From NCBI RefSeq assembly GCF_014655955.1, contig NZ_BNBO01000043.1, positions 15,299 through 72,267 of the forward strand: 56,969 nt of DNA. Reading direction: 5' to 3'. The stretch is from Kitasatospora indigofera. GTDB lineage: Bacteria > Actinomycetota > Actinomycetes > Streptomycetales > Streptomycetaceae. Below the pieces are notes generated by a model. It did no database searches and was not told where the DNA came from. It was given only the letters and a program-made list of their open reading frames with translations. The translations under genes were made by a program, and so were the position numbers. Positions 1 to 7,973 of this stretch are shown here, piece after piece; positions within the stretch are counted from its first letter, which is position 1, and each line of letters starts with the position of its first letter.

Positions 1-1004
1 CGGCCACCGCCACGCCGACGGCCACCGCCACGCCGACGGCCACCGCCACGCCGACGGCCACCGCCACGCCGACCGGCTCTCCCGGCCCGACCGCGTCGGC
101 AACCCCGACCACCGGCGGCGGAGTCGTGCGGGTGACCACGGCGAAGGAGCTGAAGGCGGCCCTGGCGGCAGCGGTACCCGGTCAGACCATCGAGCTGGCC
201 GACGGCACCTACCTCGGCAACTTCTCGACCACCCGGCCCGGTACGGCCGACCAGCGGATCACCCTGACCGGCTCCGCGAACGCCGTGCTCACCACCACGA
301 CCGGCGGCGGCTACGGCCTGCACCTGGACGGTGCCGGGTACTGGACCGTCCGGGGCATCACGGTGACGGGGGCCCAGAAGGGCATCGTGGTCGACACGGC
401 CGACCATGTGGTGATCGACTCGGTCACCGTGCGCAACCTGACCATGGAGGGCGTGCACTTCCGCAACTCCAGCCGCTACGGCGTGCTGAAGAACTCCACC
501 GTCCGCGACACCGGCACGCTCGGCGACGGCAAGGGCGAGGGCGTCTACGTCGGCACCGCGAACACCCTGGCCGACCGCAGCGACTACGTGCAGATCCTCG
601 GCAACGTCATCGGTCCGCGGGTCGGCGGGGAGAACATCGACCTGAAGGAGGGGACCACCGGCGGGCTGGTCTCGGGCAACACCTTCTACGGCGACGGCCT
701 CACCAACAAGAACTTCGACGACTCCTGGGTCGACGTGAAGGGCAACAACTACGTCATCGAGAACAACAAGGGAGTCGGCACCCTGAAGGACGGCTACCAG
801 ACGCACACCCAGCAGCCCGGCTGGGGCTGCGGGACGGTGTTCCGGCACAACACCTCGGACCTGGGCCCCGCCAACGGCACCGCCGGGCGGTACGCGTTCG
901 GCATCACCAACTACGACCCCGCCGGCTGCCCGGTGACGGTCGCCGCGGACAACACCGTCACGGGGGGCGACGGCCTGGTGAACCCGGGCATCCCGGTCGG
1001 CTGA
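1..1004 (+). CDS. Secreted right-handed beta-helix protein (pectate/alginate-lyase-like), 5' end missing
   Basis: The reading frame is open from base 3, so the gene starts upstream of the window; a GTG at 126 is only an internal codon. The visible N-terminal part is a Thr/Pro/Ala linker made of repeated ATATPT units, followed by about 290 residues with the rhythm of a parallel beta-helix. It opens with a VTTAKELKAAL segment and a PGQTIELADGTY strand typical of polysaccharide-lyase-6-like and pectate-lyase-like folds, then shows GI/GV-x-V-x-D turns (GITVTGAQKGIVV, VVIDSVTVRN). The linker suggests a carbohydrate-binding or other domain further upstream. Secretion and polysaccharide binding or cleavage are inferred. 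No catalytic residues were assigned, so enzyme activity is uncertain. Confidence 0.75.
   Translation, partial: ATATPTATATPTATATPTATATPTGSPGPTASATPTTGGGVVRVTTAKELKAALAAAVPGQTIELADGTYLGNFSTTRPGTADQRITLTGSANAVLTTTTGGGYGLHLDGAGYWTVRGITVTGAQKGIVVDTADHVVIDSVTVRNLTMEGVHFRNSSRYGVLKNSTVRDTGTLGDGKGEGVYVGTANTLADRSDYVQILGNVIGPRVGGENIDLKEGTTGGLVSGNTFYGDGLTNKNFDDSWVDVKGNNYVIENNKGVGTLKDGYQTHTQQPGWGCGTVFRHNTSDLGPANGTAGRYAFGITNYDPAGCPVTVAADNTVTGGDGLVNPGIPVG
3..74 (+). repeat. Four tandem 18-bp repeats encoding a Thr/Pro linker
   Basis: Four copies of an 18-base unit beginning gccaccgccacgcc lie head to tail in frame with the beta-helix gene and encode ATATPT. The last copy has one base change. The array probably continues to the left of the window. 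Such linkers usually join a binding module to a catalytic module in secreted actinomycete enzymes. Confidence 0.8.
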
Positions 1005-1062
1005 GCCCCCGAGCCCCCGAGCCCGCGAGCCCCTGAGCCCCTGAGCCCCCGAGCCCCCGAGC
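1003..1062 (+). repeat. GAGCCCC low-complexity tandem repeat
   Basis: About eight imperfect copies of a 7-8 base unit (gagcccc, gagccccc, gagccccgc) directly follow the stop codon of the beta-helix gene. No gene is visible here. This looks like slippage-prone 3' flanking sequence. Confidence 0.6.
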
Positions 1063-1092
1063 GCCGGGGCACCCGGGCGCTTGAGGTCCTGT

Positions 1093-1138
1093 GCGGCTGA
1101 GCGGCGGCCCGGTTCCGGCCGGGCCGCCGCTCAGCCGC
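1093..1138. terminator. Hairpin terminator, 20-bp perfect stem
   Basis: A perfect 20-bp stem (1093-1112 with 1119-1138) closes a 6-base loop, ttccgg. There is no U tract, as is normal for Streptomyces terminators. It lies about 90 bases after the beta-helix stop codon and separates that gene from the next transcripts. Confidence 0.8.
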
Positions 1139-1269
1139 ATGCGTACCGTTACCTCCTCGTGACACGACACGTGCCTGTGCGACGTGGCGGACCGGCGTGA
1201 CGGGGGAACACTCATAAGTCCACTCGCACGACCGGGCGAAGAGCCTCGCCCAGAGACGGACGGTTGCCC

Positions 1270-1440
1270 ATGTTCGGCCGCAAGCCCCGTGAGACCGAGG
1301 ACGCCGAGGCGCTGGCGGCGCTCATCGCGGACGCGCGCCGCTGGGAGTACGGGGGCCGGCACGCCCGCCGGGTCGAGCAGTTCGGGCCGGTCCGACGCGA
1401 GCGGACGGCCCTGGGCCGGCAGCGTTCGGCCGAACGCTGA
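1270..1440 (+). CDS. Possible 56-aa basic protein of unknown function
   Basis: An ATG at 1270 opens a 56-codon frame, MFGRKPRETEDAEALAAL and onward, ending at TGA 1438-1440. It has the strong G/C third-position bias of real genes here and a mix of charged residues (Arg/Glu-rich, one Trp-Glu-Tyr) rather than the Arg/Pro/Gly-rich text of shadow frames. The upstream ribosome-binding site is weak. I do not recognise a family. The reading frame is clear but expression is unproven. Confidence 0.45.
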   Translation: MFGRKPRETEDAEALAALIADARRWEYGGRHARRVEQFGPVRRERTALGRQRSAER

Positions 1441-1611
1441 CACCGTCCGGGAAGGGGAGCCCGCCGGCCGGCCGCCGGCCTCCAGCACCTGATTCTCCGG
1501 CCCCACGGCCGCCGAGGTCCGGCCCCGAGCGCCCGACCCCCGTCGCCCGGGGCGGCGGGTACCCCTCGCGGGCCCGGAAAAGCGCTTGGCGCCGTCACTA
1601 GGGTGATTCCC

Positions 1612-2403
1612 ATGATCAGCATTGACGGAGAGCCGCAGGACACGGACCCCCGGGCCACGGACGCCCCGCCCGCGAACGCCCCGGCCGCGAACGCCCCGGC
1701 CCCGGACGGCCCGGCCGACAACGACCCGCCCACGGAGGCCCCGCCCGCCGCCGGCTCGGCGGTCGACCCCGGGGGCAGGCTGCGCCCGGTCGTCCTGACC
1801 GGCCGGCACGTGCGGCTCGAACCGCTGGGCCACGGGCACCACGACGGCCTGTGCGAGGCGGTCCGCGACGGGGAGCTGTGGAACCTCGCGGTCACCCTCG
1901 TCCCGCACCCGGACGACGTCGCCGCGTTCATCGACCAGGCACTCGCCGCGCACCGCGAGGGGCAGCAACTGGCCTTCGCCACCATCGACTCCGCGACCGG
2001 GAGGGTCGCCGGATCGACCCGCCTGATGGCCGTCAACCTGCCCTACCGCCGGTTGGAGATCGGCTTCACCTTCCTCGGCAGGTCCTGGCAGCGGACGGCG
2101 GTGAACACCGAGGCCAAGCTGCTGATGCTGACCCATGCCTTCGAGGAACTCGGCCTCAACCGCGTCGAGTTCCTCACCGACTTCCGCAACAGCGCGTCGC
2201 GGGCGGCCATCGCCCGGCTCGGTGCGACCCAGGAGGGCGTGCTGCGCAGCCACATGGTGATGCGGGACGGCTTCGTCCGGGACTCGGTGCTCTTCAGCAT
2301 CACCGCCGCCGAGTGGCCGGAGTCCAAGCGCCGCCTCACCGCCGCGCTGGCCGCCCGGGCCACCTCCGCCGGGCGGGCGGGGGAGGCCGAGGCCGCCCGC
2401 TGA
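1612..2403 (+). CDS. GNAT-family N-acetyltransferase, RimJ/RimL type
   Basis: After a 45-residue Pro/Ala/Asn-rich N-terminal extension the protein reads as a RimJ/RimL-type acetyltransferase: LTGRHVRLEPLGHGHHDGL at the start of the fold, a central GSTRLMAVNLPYRRLEIGFTF strand and W-Q-R-T-AVNTEAK acetyl-CoA region, then the NRVEFLTDFRNSASRAAIARLG motif common to this subgroup. It would transfer acetyl from acetyl-CoA to an N-terminal alanine or serine or to a small amine; the substrate cannot be read from sequence. The start is ATG 1612. A GTG at 1603 is in frame, but a TAGGGT element ending 7 bases before the ATG suggests a possible leaderless message. The low-complexity extension is unusual for the family. 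Confidence 0.8.
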   Translation: MISIDGEPQDTDPRATDAPPANAPAANAPAPDGPADNDPPTEAPPAAGSAVDPGGRLRPVVLTGRHVRLEPLGHGHHDGLCEAVRDGELWNLAVTLVPHPDDVAAFIDQALAAHREGQQLAFATIDSATGRVAGSTRLMAVNLPYRRLEIGFTFLGRSWQRTAVNTEAKLLMLTHAFEELGLNRVEFLTDFRNSASRAAIARLGATQEGVLRSHMVMRDGFVRDSVLFSITAAEWPESKRRLTAALAARATSAGRAGEAEAAR

Positions 2404-2503
2404 GGTCGTCCCGGTGCCTGCCGCCGGGGACGGGCCTCCCGCCGTCACGGCCCTCGCATAGAGTCCTCGGTGAGACCAGGGACGGCCAGGCGGGAGGCGG
2501 ACG

Positions 2504-3313
2504 ATGTCCGGGAGCAACGGCGGATCGGATTCACCGGTGGCGGGCCCCGACGCCACGCTGGCGTACGGGCACGATCATCCGGACCAGGTCGCCGACGTCA
2601 TCCTGCCCCGCGGATCCGGGGCCGGGCCCGCCCCGCTGGTGCTGTTCCTGCACGGCGGGTTCTGGCGGGCCCGCCACGACCGGCTGCACGCCGGCGAGGC
2701 GGCCGGGGCGCTGGCCGGACAGGGGTACGCGGTGGCCAACGTCGAGTACCGGCGGGCCGGGGCGGGCGGCGGCTGGCCGGCCACCTTCACCGATGTGGCC
2801 CTGGCCGTCGACACCCTGCCGGGACTGGTCGACGCGGCCTACCCCGGCCGGGTCGACCTCGGCCGGGTGGTCTACTGCGGGCACTCGGCGGGCGGCCACC
2901 TCGCGCTCTGGGCCGCCGCCCGGGACCGCCTGCCCGCGGCCGCCCCCGGCCGCACCGACACGGCTCCCCGGGTGGCCGGCGTGGTCGGCCTGGGCGCCGT
3001 CACCGACCTGGCCCGGGCCTGGCGGTCGGGGAACGGGGAGGGGGCGGTGGCCGAATTCCTCGAAGGCGGCCCGGACGACCTGCCGGACCGCTACGCCGCC
3101 GCCGACCCGAGCCGCCTCGGCCCCCCGTCGGTCCCCACCGTCCTGGTCCACGGCGACCAGGACCAGCGCGTTCCGGTCGAGATGGCCCGCCGCTACCGGG
3201 ACGACTTCGGCGCGAAGCTGATCGAACTGCCGGGCACCGGCCACTTCGAACTCATCGAGCCCGCCTCCACGGCCTGGCCGCACGTCCTGGCGGCGATCGA
3301 GCAGGTCCTCTGA
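2504..3313 (+). CDS. Alpha/beta hydrolase (kynurenine formamidase/esterase-like)
   Basis: This 269-aa hydrolase has an HGGFW oxyanion-hole motif near residue 52, a GHSAGG nucleophile elbow near residue 128, an acidic residue in VLVHGDQDQRVP near 220 and a catalytic histidine in GTGHFEL near 246, so the Ser-Asp-His triad is complete. The HGGFW plus GHSAGG combination resembles bacterial kynurenine formamidase and acetyl-esterase-type BD-FAE proteins. The start ATG has a GGGAGG site 6-8 bases upstream. No signal peptide is visible, so it is probably cytoplasmic. It stands alone, with no tryptophan-catabolism neighbours, so formamidase activity is only a possibility. Confidence 0.8.
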   Translation: MSGSNGGSDSPVAGPDATLAYGHDHPDQVADVILPRGSGAGPAPLVLFLHGGFWRARHDRLHAGEAAGALAGQGYAVANVEYRRAGAGGGWPATFTDVALAVDTLPGLVDAAYPGRVDLGRVVYCGHSAGGHLALWAAARDRLPAAAPGRTDTAPRVAGVVGLGAVTDLARAWRSGNGEGAVAEFLEGGPDDLPDRYAAADPSRLGPPSVPTVLVHGDQDQRVPVEMARRYRDDFGAKLIELPGTGHFELIEPASTAWPHVLAAIEQVL

Positions 3314-3410
3314 GCCCGGTCGCCGGGCACGGCCGGCCCACCCGGGCAGCCGTGGCCCTGAATCCCGGGTCCGGACCCCGAATGTCCTGAACGCCGGACG
3401 CGTCCGGGCA

Positions 3411-4499
3411 TCACCCGACCCGGTGCGGCACCTGCGGGGCCGGGGGTTCCGAGGCCGTCGCGGCCTCCGGGGGCGCCGGGGGAGTGGACCGGCCGGCCGG
3501 GTCGGCCGGCGCCGGTGCTCCGGCGGCCCAGCGGCGGGCCAGCACGGTGCAGGTCATCAGCTGGATCTGGTGGAACAGCATCAGCGGCAGCACCATCAGG
3601 GCCACGTCCTTCGCGGCGAACAGCACCGCCGCCATCGGCAGGCCGGCCGCCAGGCTCTTCTTGGAGCCGCAGAAGACGACGGCGATGCGGTCCGCGCGGG
3701 TGAACCCCAGCCGCCGCCCGGCCTGGTCGGTGAGGCCCAGGGCGGCTGCCAGGATCAGGACGCAGAACCCGGCCAGGATCAGCAGCTGGAGCGCGGAGAC
3801 CGTGTGCCAGACGCCCGCGACCACGCCCTCGCTGAAAGCGGTGTAGACGACCAGCAGGATCGATCCGCGGTCGACCAGCGTCAGGACGGGCTTGTGGGCG
3901 GCGATCCAGCCGGCCGTCCAGCGCCGGGAGAACTGGCCGAGCAGGAACGGCACCAGCAGTTGCAGCACCAGGGTGAGCACCGATCCGGCGTCGACCCGGA
4001 CGGCGCCGCCGCCGAGCAGCAGCGAGGCCAGCAGCGGGGTCAGCAGGATGCCGAACAGGCTGGAGAAGGAGGCGGCGCACACCGCGCCCGCCACGCTGCC
4101 GCCCGCGATCGAGGTGAACGCGATCGAGGACTGCACGGTGGAGGGCAGCAGGCAGAGGAACAGCAGTCCCCTGGCCAGTTCGGGGGAGAGTACGGGGCCG
4201 GCCAGCGCCTCGGCCGCCAGGCCGAGCAGCGGGAAGAGGGCGAAGGTGGCCAGCAGGATGGTCAGGTGCAGCCGCCAGTGCCGGGCGCCGTCCAGGGCCG
4301 CGCGGGTCGAGAGCCGGGCGCCGTACAGGAAGAACAGCACGGCGATGGCCGCCGTCATCAGGTGTCCGAGTCCGCCGGCCACCGCGCCGCGGGCGGGCAG
4401 CAGCAGCGCGAGCCCGACGGTGGCCAGCAGGGCCAGGATGTACGGGTCGACTCCGAACCGGGCGGCGGCCCTGCTCAGGGGTGCGGAGAGGTTCTTCAC
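3411..4499 (-). CDS. Bile acid:sodium symporter-family transporter
   Basis: A 362-aa integral membrane protein with about ten hydrophobic segments. It matches the SBF-like/YfeH branch of the bile acid:sodium symporter superfamily, with conserved stretches LPSTVQSSIAFTSIAGG (near residue 115) and FCGSKKSLAAGLPMA (near 280). The C-terminal 40 residues are Pro/Ala-rich and hydrophilic. The GTG start at 4499 is preceded by AGGAAGG; the same frame stays open further upstream but that part reads as shadow sequence. The natural substrate of this branch is not known. The gene is divergent from a GntR/FCD regulator, which is the likely regulator of it. Confidence 0.85.
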   Translation of the reverse strand: MKNLSAPLSRAAARFGVDPYILALLATVGLALLLPARGAVAGGLGHLMTAAIAVLFFLYGARLSTRAALDGARHWRLHLTILLATFALFPLLGLAAEALAGPVLSPELARGLLFLCLLPSTVQSSIAFTSIAGGSVAGAVCAASFSSLFGILLTPLLASLLLGGGAVRVDAGSVLTLVLQLLVPFLLGQFSRRWTAGWIAAHKPVLTLVDRGSILLVVYTAFSEGVVAGVWHTVSALQLLILAGFCVLILAAALGLTDQAGRRLGFTRADRIAVVFCGSKKSLAAGLPMAAVLFAAKDVALMVLPLMLFHQIQLMTCTVLARRWAAGAPAPADPAGRSTPPAPPEAATASEPPAPQVPHRVG

Positions 4500-4658
4500 C
4501 CGGCGCCGCCTTCCTGTCGTTGATCTGCTTCTGTCCGTGCGAGTCCGTGCGAGTCCGTGCCCGCCCGTGCTGTCGGGCGCCGGCGCGAAGGCTGCGCCCC
4601 CGGCGTGGGGCAGCCTGTAGTACGTTCGCGGCGTCGGTCTCTTCGTCGTCCTGACGAC

Positions 4659-4672
4659 GATTGTATTCAATC
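4659..4672. promoter_or_regulatory. Candidate GntR operator, GATTG-tatt-CAATC
   Basis: A perfect inverted repeat GATTG/CAATC with a 4-base centre lies between the divergent transporter and GntR genes, just before the regulator's ribosome-binding site. A related GTATaCAA core occurs again downstream of the regulator at 5422-5429. The GTATnCAA core resembles sites bound by FCD-type GntR proteins, so autoregulation and control of the transporter are plausible. Confidence 0.45.
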
Positions 4673-4682
4673 GAGGTGGGCG

Positions 4683-5366
4683 ATGGAACGCGCGGGTGCC
4701 CCGCAGGCCGGCCCGCGGGGCAGGATCTCGCCCCAGGCCCTGTGCCGGGCGATCCGGGAGGACGTGATCCGGGGCGTGCACCGGCCGGGATCCCGGCTGA
4801 CCGAGGAGTCGATGGCGGCCCGCTACGGCGTCTCGCGGGTGCCGGTCCGGGAGGCGCTGCGGGCCCTGGAGGCGGAGGGCTTCGTCCGGTCCCGCCCGTA
4901 CGCGGGGATCGTCGTGGTCGAACTGGACGACGCCGAGGCCGAGGACCTGCTGGAGGTCCGGGCGCTGCTGGAGCCGCTCGGCGCCGGCCGGGCCGCGCTG
5001 CGCCGCACGCCGGAGCAGCTGGGACGGCTGAAGGAGCTGGTCTCGCTGGGCCGGGCCGCGATCGAGGACGGGCGGCTGGACGAGCTGGCGCGGCTGAACA
5101 GCCGGTTCCACGAGGTGATCGCCGCCGCCTCGGGCAGCCGTACGCTGAGCCGGCTGGTCACCCAGCTGAGCCAGAAGATCGCCTGGGTGTACTCCGTCGA
5201 CCTGCCCCGCCGGGCCCAGGACTCCTGGCGCGAGCACGAGGAGATCGTGGCGGCGGTCGAGCAGGGCGACCCGGAGGCCGCCCGCGCGGTGGTGGCCCGG
5301 CACATCGCCGCCGCCCGGAGCGCCTACCGGCGGCGGGCGCCCGGGCCGGCGGACGACCGCTCCTGA
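4683..5366 (+). CDS. GntR-family transcriptional regulator, FCD (FadR-like) subgroup
   Basis: This 227-aa regulator has an N-terminal winged helix (residues 15-80) with the GntR signature LTEESMAARYGVSRVPVREA followed by LRALEAEGFV. An all-helical FCD ligand domain comes next, with DLLEVRALLEP near residue 82, LNSRFHEVI near 138 and a closing HIAAARSAY helix. Residues Asp/His in these helices usually bind a metal and a small carboxylate. The ATG has GAGGTGGG upstream. It is divergent from the SBF-like transporter and probably senses its substrate. A hairpin follows the stop codon. Confidence 0.88.
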   Translation: MERAGAPQAGPRGRISPQALCRAIREDVIRGVHRPGSRLTEESMAARYGVSRVPVREALRALEAEGFVRSRPYAGIVVVELDDAEAEDLLEVRALLEPLGAGRAALRRTPEQLGRLKELVSLGRAAIEDGRLDELARLNSRFHEVIAAASGSRTLSRLVTQLSQKIAWVYSVDLPRRAQDSWREHEEIVAAVEQGDPEAARAVVARHIAAARSAYRRRAPGPADDRS

Positions 5367-5367
5367 A

Positions 5368-5387
5368 GGGCGGGCCGCCGCCCGCCC
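5368..5387. terminator. Short GC hairpin after the GntR gene
   Basis: An 8-bp perfect stem (gggcgggc/gcccgccc) with a 4-base loop begins two bases after the TGA of the GntR gene. Confidence 0.45.
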
Positions 5388-5439
5388 GGCCCTCCGGTGC
5401 GCGAGCTCCTTCCCGCCGGTCGTATACAACAGTGACCCC

Positions 5440-5503
5440 GGCGCCCCGTCGGCGATGAAGCCAGCGGCGCCCCGTCCCGACGAACCGTCAGCGGCGCCCC
5501 GTC
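5440..5503 (+). repeat. Three spaced copies of ggcgccccgtc
   Basis: Identical 11-base words start at 5440, 5466 and 5493, with periods of 26 and 27 bases; copies two and three share a longer cagcggcgccccgtc. The spacing of about 2.5 helical turns could suit a protein-binding array or may be simple duplication. Confidence 0.5.
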
Positions 5504-5655
5504 GGCCGTCACTCCTTGGTGGCGCCGGGCCGCCGACGGCTCCCCGGCCGGGCCGGCCCCGGACGGCGCCAACGCGCGGCCGGCCTGCGCCGGAGCCGGT
5601 TCCGAACACCGGGGCCGCTCCGTTGGCCGTTCGTTGGTGCGGCGTTGGCGCCGTC

Positions 5656-5671
5656 CGGCATGATCATGCCG
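5656..5671. promoter_or_regulatory. 16-bp perfect palindrome upstream of the amidase gene
   Basis: cggcatgatcatgccg is a perfect inverted repeat without a spacer, 175 bases before the amidase start. Its lower GC core in a very GC-rich stretch suggests a binding site for a dimeric regulator. No regulator was identified. Confidence 0.4.
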
Positions 5672-5846
5672 TTGGACATCGCTTCGCCCGGCCGGTTCGC
5701 GCGCGGAGGACGGCCGCCGTCGGTCCGGGCGGCCGGCCGCGCGGACCCGCGGGTGTCCGCCGGGCCGACGACTTGTCCGTGCAGCTCCGGCCGGGAGCCG
5801 ATCGGCGCCTGCCCCTGTTCGCGTTCCACGTTGAGATGGGATCTCG

Positions 5847-7001
5847 ATGCCGCACCACACTCCTGCCGTCAGCCGCCGCGCCGTGATCGGCACGATCGGC
5901 GCCGCGACCGCGGCCGTCGCGGTGGCCCCGCTGAGCGCCGCCGCGGCCGAGGCCCCCGCCGGCCAGGCGTCGCAGAGCGGCCGCCCGCCGGCCGGTCAGC
6001 GGGTCGCCGACATCCCGCGGACCCGCGCCAGCTCCGCGGCCGGCGAGGCGGCCACCGCGGTCCGCACCAGCTTCCCGATCGAGTACGTCGGTGTCAGCTG
6101 GACCGGGCCCAAGCGCGGCGCCTCGATCCGGCTCCACCAGGCCGAGGGTGCCGCGCCGGCCGACTGGCAGCCGCTGGCCGCCGGCTGCGCGGGCGGTCCG
6201 GACGGCCACGAGGCCGACCCGGCCACCGCCGCCACGGCGCTGATCGCGGCCGGCGGCGCGCTCGGCTTCGACCTGCGCCTGCCCGACGGCGCCACCGACG
6301 TGCGCTCGGCCGCGATCGACACCGTCGGCGGCCCGAGCCGCCAGGTGACGCTCCCCGCCACCACCCCGACGATGTTCGGCCGGATCGAGTACCTGTCCCG
6401 CGCCGCGTGGGGGGCCGACGAGAGCAAGCGGTTCAAGAACGGCGTGGAGAACACGCCCACCGCGTACTACCCGCTGCAGACGCTGACGGTGCACCACACC
6501 GACGGCGTGAACGCCGACCCCGACCCGGCGGCCACCGTCCGGGCGATCTACGAGTACCACGCGATCACCCTGGACTGGGGCGACATCGGCTACCACTTCC
6601 TGATCGACGAGGCCGGCCGGATCTACGAGGGCCGCTACTCGGGCACCGACGGCGTCCCGGCCCACGACAGCACCGGCAAGGTGGTGACGGCCTTCCACAC
6701 CGCCGGCTTCAACTCCGGCAACCTGGGCATCGCCCTGCTCGGCACCCTGGTCGGCCAGCAGCCAACCGACGCGGCCCGCGCGTCGCTGACCGCGCTGCTC
6801 GCCGGCCTGACCCTGTGGCACGGCCTGGACCCGGAGGCGCACGTCACCTTCGTCAACCCGGTCAACGGCGTGACCAAGCCGGTGGACATGATCAGCGGCC
6901 ACCGCGACTGGCTGGCCACCGACTGCCCCGGCGCCACCATGTACGCCTCGCTGCCCGCGCTGCGTGCCGATGTCGCCGCGCTGGACAACCTGCTGCACTG
7001 A
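5847..7001 (+). CDS. Tat-exported PGRP-type N-acetylmuramoyl-L-alanine amidase
   Basis: A 384-aa secreted enzyme with a twin-arginine signal (SRRAVIG followed by an Ala-rich hydrophobic run and an AAAAE cleavage region near residue 35). After a 130-residue N-terminal region of unknown role, residues from about 175 form a peptidoglycan-recognition/Amidase_2 domain: YLSRAAWGADES, zinc-binding His in TLTVHHTDG, YHFLIDEAGRIYEGR, and the C-terminal zinc pair in ISGHRDWLATDCPG. It should cleave the bond between muramic acid and the stem peptide outside the cell. Streptomyces PGRPs of this layout are common. The ATG follows a GAGATGGGATCTCG stretch with a weak Shine-Dalgarno match. Confidence 0.88.
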   Translation: MPHHTPAVSRRAVIGTIGAATAAVAVAPLSAAAAEAPAGQASQSGRPPAGQRVADIPRTRASSAAGEAATAVRTSFPIEYVGVSWTGPKRGASIRLHQAEGAAPADWQPLAAGCAGGPDGHEADPATAATALIAAGGALGFDLRLPDGATDVRSAAIDTVGGPSRQVTLPATTPTMFGRIEYLSRAAWGADESKRFKNGVENTPTAYYPLQTLTVHHTDGVNADPDPAATVRAIYEYHAITLDWGDIGYHFLIDEAGRIYEGRYSGTDGVPAHDSTGKVVTAFHTAGFNSGNLGIALLGTLVGQQPTDAARASLTALLAGLTLWHGLDPEAHVTFVNPVNGVTKPVDMISGHRDWLATDCPGATMYASLPALRADVAALDNLLH

Positions 7002-7081
7002 GCACGGACGGCCGCACCGCCGGCCGCACCGGCTCCCGCACCGGGCACCTGCCCGGTAGCGGGGTACCGCCCGGTACGGCC

Positions 7082-7124
7082 GCGGGCCGCTGTCCCGGGG
7101 GTCCGCCCGGGGGCAGCGGCCCGC
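7082..7124. terminator. Bidirectional hairpin between convergent genes
   Basis: An 11-bp stem (7082-7092 with 7114-7124), a small internal loop and a further cccggg/cccggg stem form a strong hairpin between the amidase (+) and the YceI gene (-), 10 bases before the YceI stop codon. Confidence 0.7.
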
Positions 7125-7133
7125 TCCGGCCGG

Positions 7134-7688
7134 TCAGGCCTGCTTGATCGCGGAGATCTCGAACTCCAGCAGGACCTTGTCCCCGACCAGCACGCCCCCG
7201 CCCTCCAGCGCGGCGTTCCAGTTGACCCCGTAGTCCTTGCGGCTGATCGGCACCGAGCCCTCGAAGCCCACCCGGAGGTTCCCGTACGGGTCGCGGGCAG
7301 CGCCCTGGTACGCGAACTCGATGCCGATCGCGCGGGTGGTCTCCTTGATGGTCAGGTCGCCGGCGAGCCGGAAGTGGGTGGCGTCCAGCGTCTCGACCCT
7401 GGTCGAGACGAAGGTGATCTCCGGGAAGGTCGGGGCGTCCAGGAAGTCGTTGGTGCGCAGATGCCCGTCGCGCTGCTCGTTGCGGGTGTCGATGCTGGCG
7501 GTCTTGATGGTGACGGTGGCGGTCGACCTGGCCGGGTCCTCCCCGTCGAGGTACGCGGTGCCCTCGAACTCCTTGAACGCGCCCCGGACCTTGGTCACCA
7601 TCGCGTGGCGTGCGACGAAACCGATCTCGGTGTGGGCGGGGTCGATGGTGTAGGTCCCGGTCAGCTCGGAGGTCGGGATCTCGGTCAC
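7134..7688 (-). CDS. YceI-family protein
   Basis: A 184-aa protein of the YceI lipocalin-like family: GTYTIDPAHTEIGFVARHAMVTKVRG at the N terminus, the TIKTASIDTRNEQRDGHLRTNDFLD block, FPEITF, and GSVPISRKDYGVNW. The family binds polyisoprenoid or similar amphiphilic molecules in a beta-barrel. There is no signal peptide, so it is a cytoplasmic member. The GTG start at 7688 has GGAG six bases upstream; a GTG at 7700 is also in frame. Single gene, convergent with the amidase. Confidence 0.88.
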   Translation of the reverse strand: MTEIPTSELTGTYTIDPAHTEIGFVARHAMVTKVRGAFKEFEGTAYLDGEDPARSTATVTIKTASIDTRNEQRDGHLRTNDFLDAPTFPEITFVSTRVETLDATHFRLAGDLTIKETTRAIGIEFAYQGAARDPYGNLRVGFEGSVPISRKDYGVNWNAALEGGGVLVGDKVLLEFEISAIKQA

Positions 7689-7973
7689 GGCAGGCTCCAC
7701 ATCGGTCGGGTCGGGACGGCCGGGAAGACGCCCCGGGCCCACGCTAGGCAGAGACCCGGCCGCGGCGGGCCAGCCCCGCAGGGCGCATCGCCTGCCCGGC
7801 CCAGCGATCCGTGCCGACCGGCCCGCCCGCCCCGGGTGTCCCCGCCCGCACGTGCGGCCTCTCGCCCCGGCCGGCCCGCCGGGACGCCCCGGGCCGCGCC
7901 GCCTACCGTGGAACCGAAGGCCGGGTGCGCCGCGGTGTCCGTCGCGGCCGGCCGCCCGGCCGAGGGCGAGGTG

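Larger units (their letters stand above)
5388..5846. other. Gene-poor stretch with repeats and a palindrome
   Basis: I see no convincing gene here. Frames open on both strands are Arg/Pro/Gly-rich and lack start-site signals. The stretch contains a GTATACAA element near 5422, three copies of ggcgccccgtc and the 16-bp palindrome at 5656-5671, and should hold the promoter of the amidase gene. Confidence 0.55.

Noticed and set aside
1184..1492. A 102-codon frame after the first terminator
   Set aside because: Ser/Arg/Pro-rich shadow of the 56-aa frame at 1270, with no start-site signal.
3394..3407. Palindrome ccggacgcgtccgg as terminator between the convergent hydrolase and transporter genes
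   Set aside because: Seven base pairs per arm without a loop; too weak to call, although its position is suitable.
5455..5886. A 143-codon frame upstream of the amidase
   Set aside because: Composition is Arg/Pro/Ala-rich without a domain, it overlaps the amidase start in another frame, and opposite-strand frames of equal length exist.
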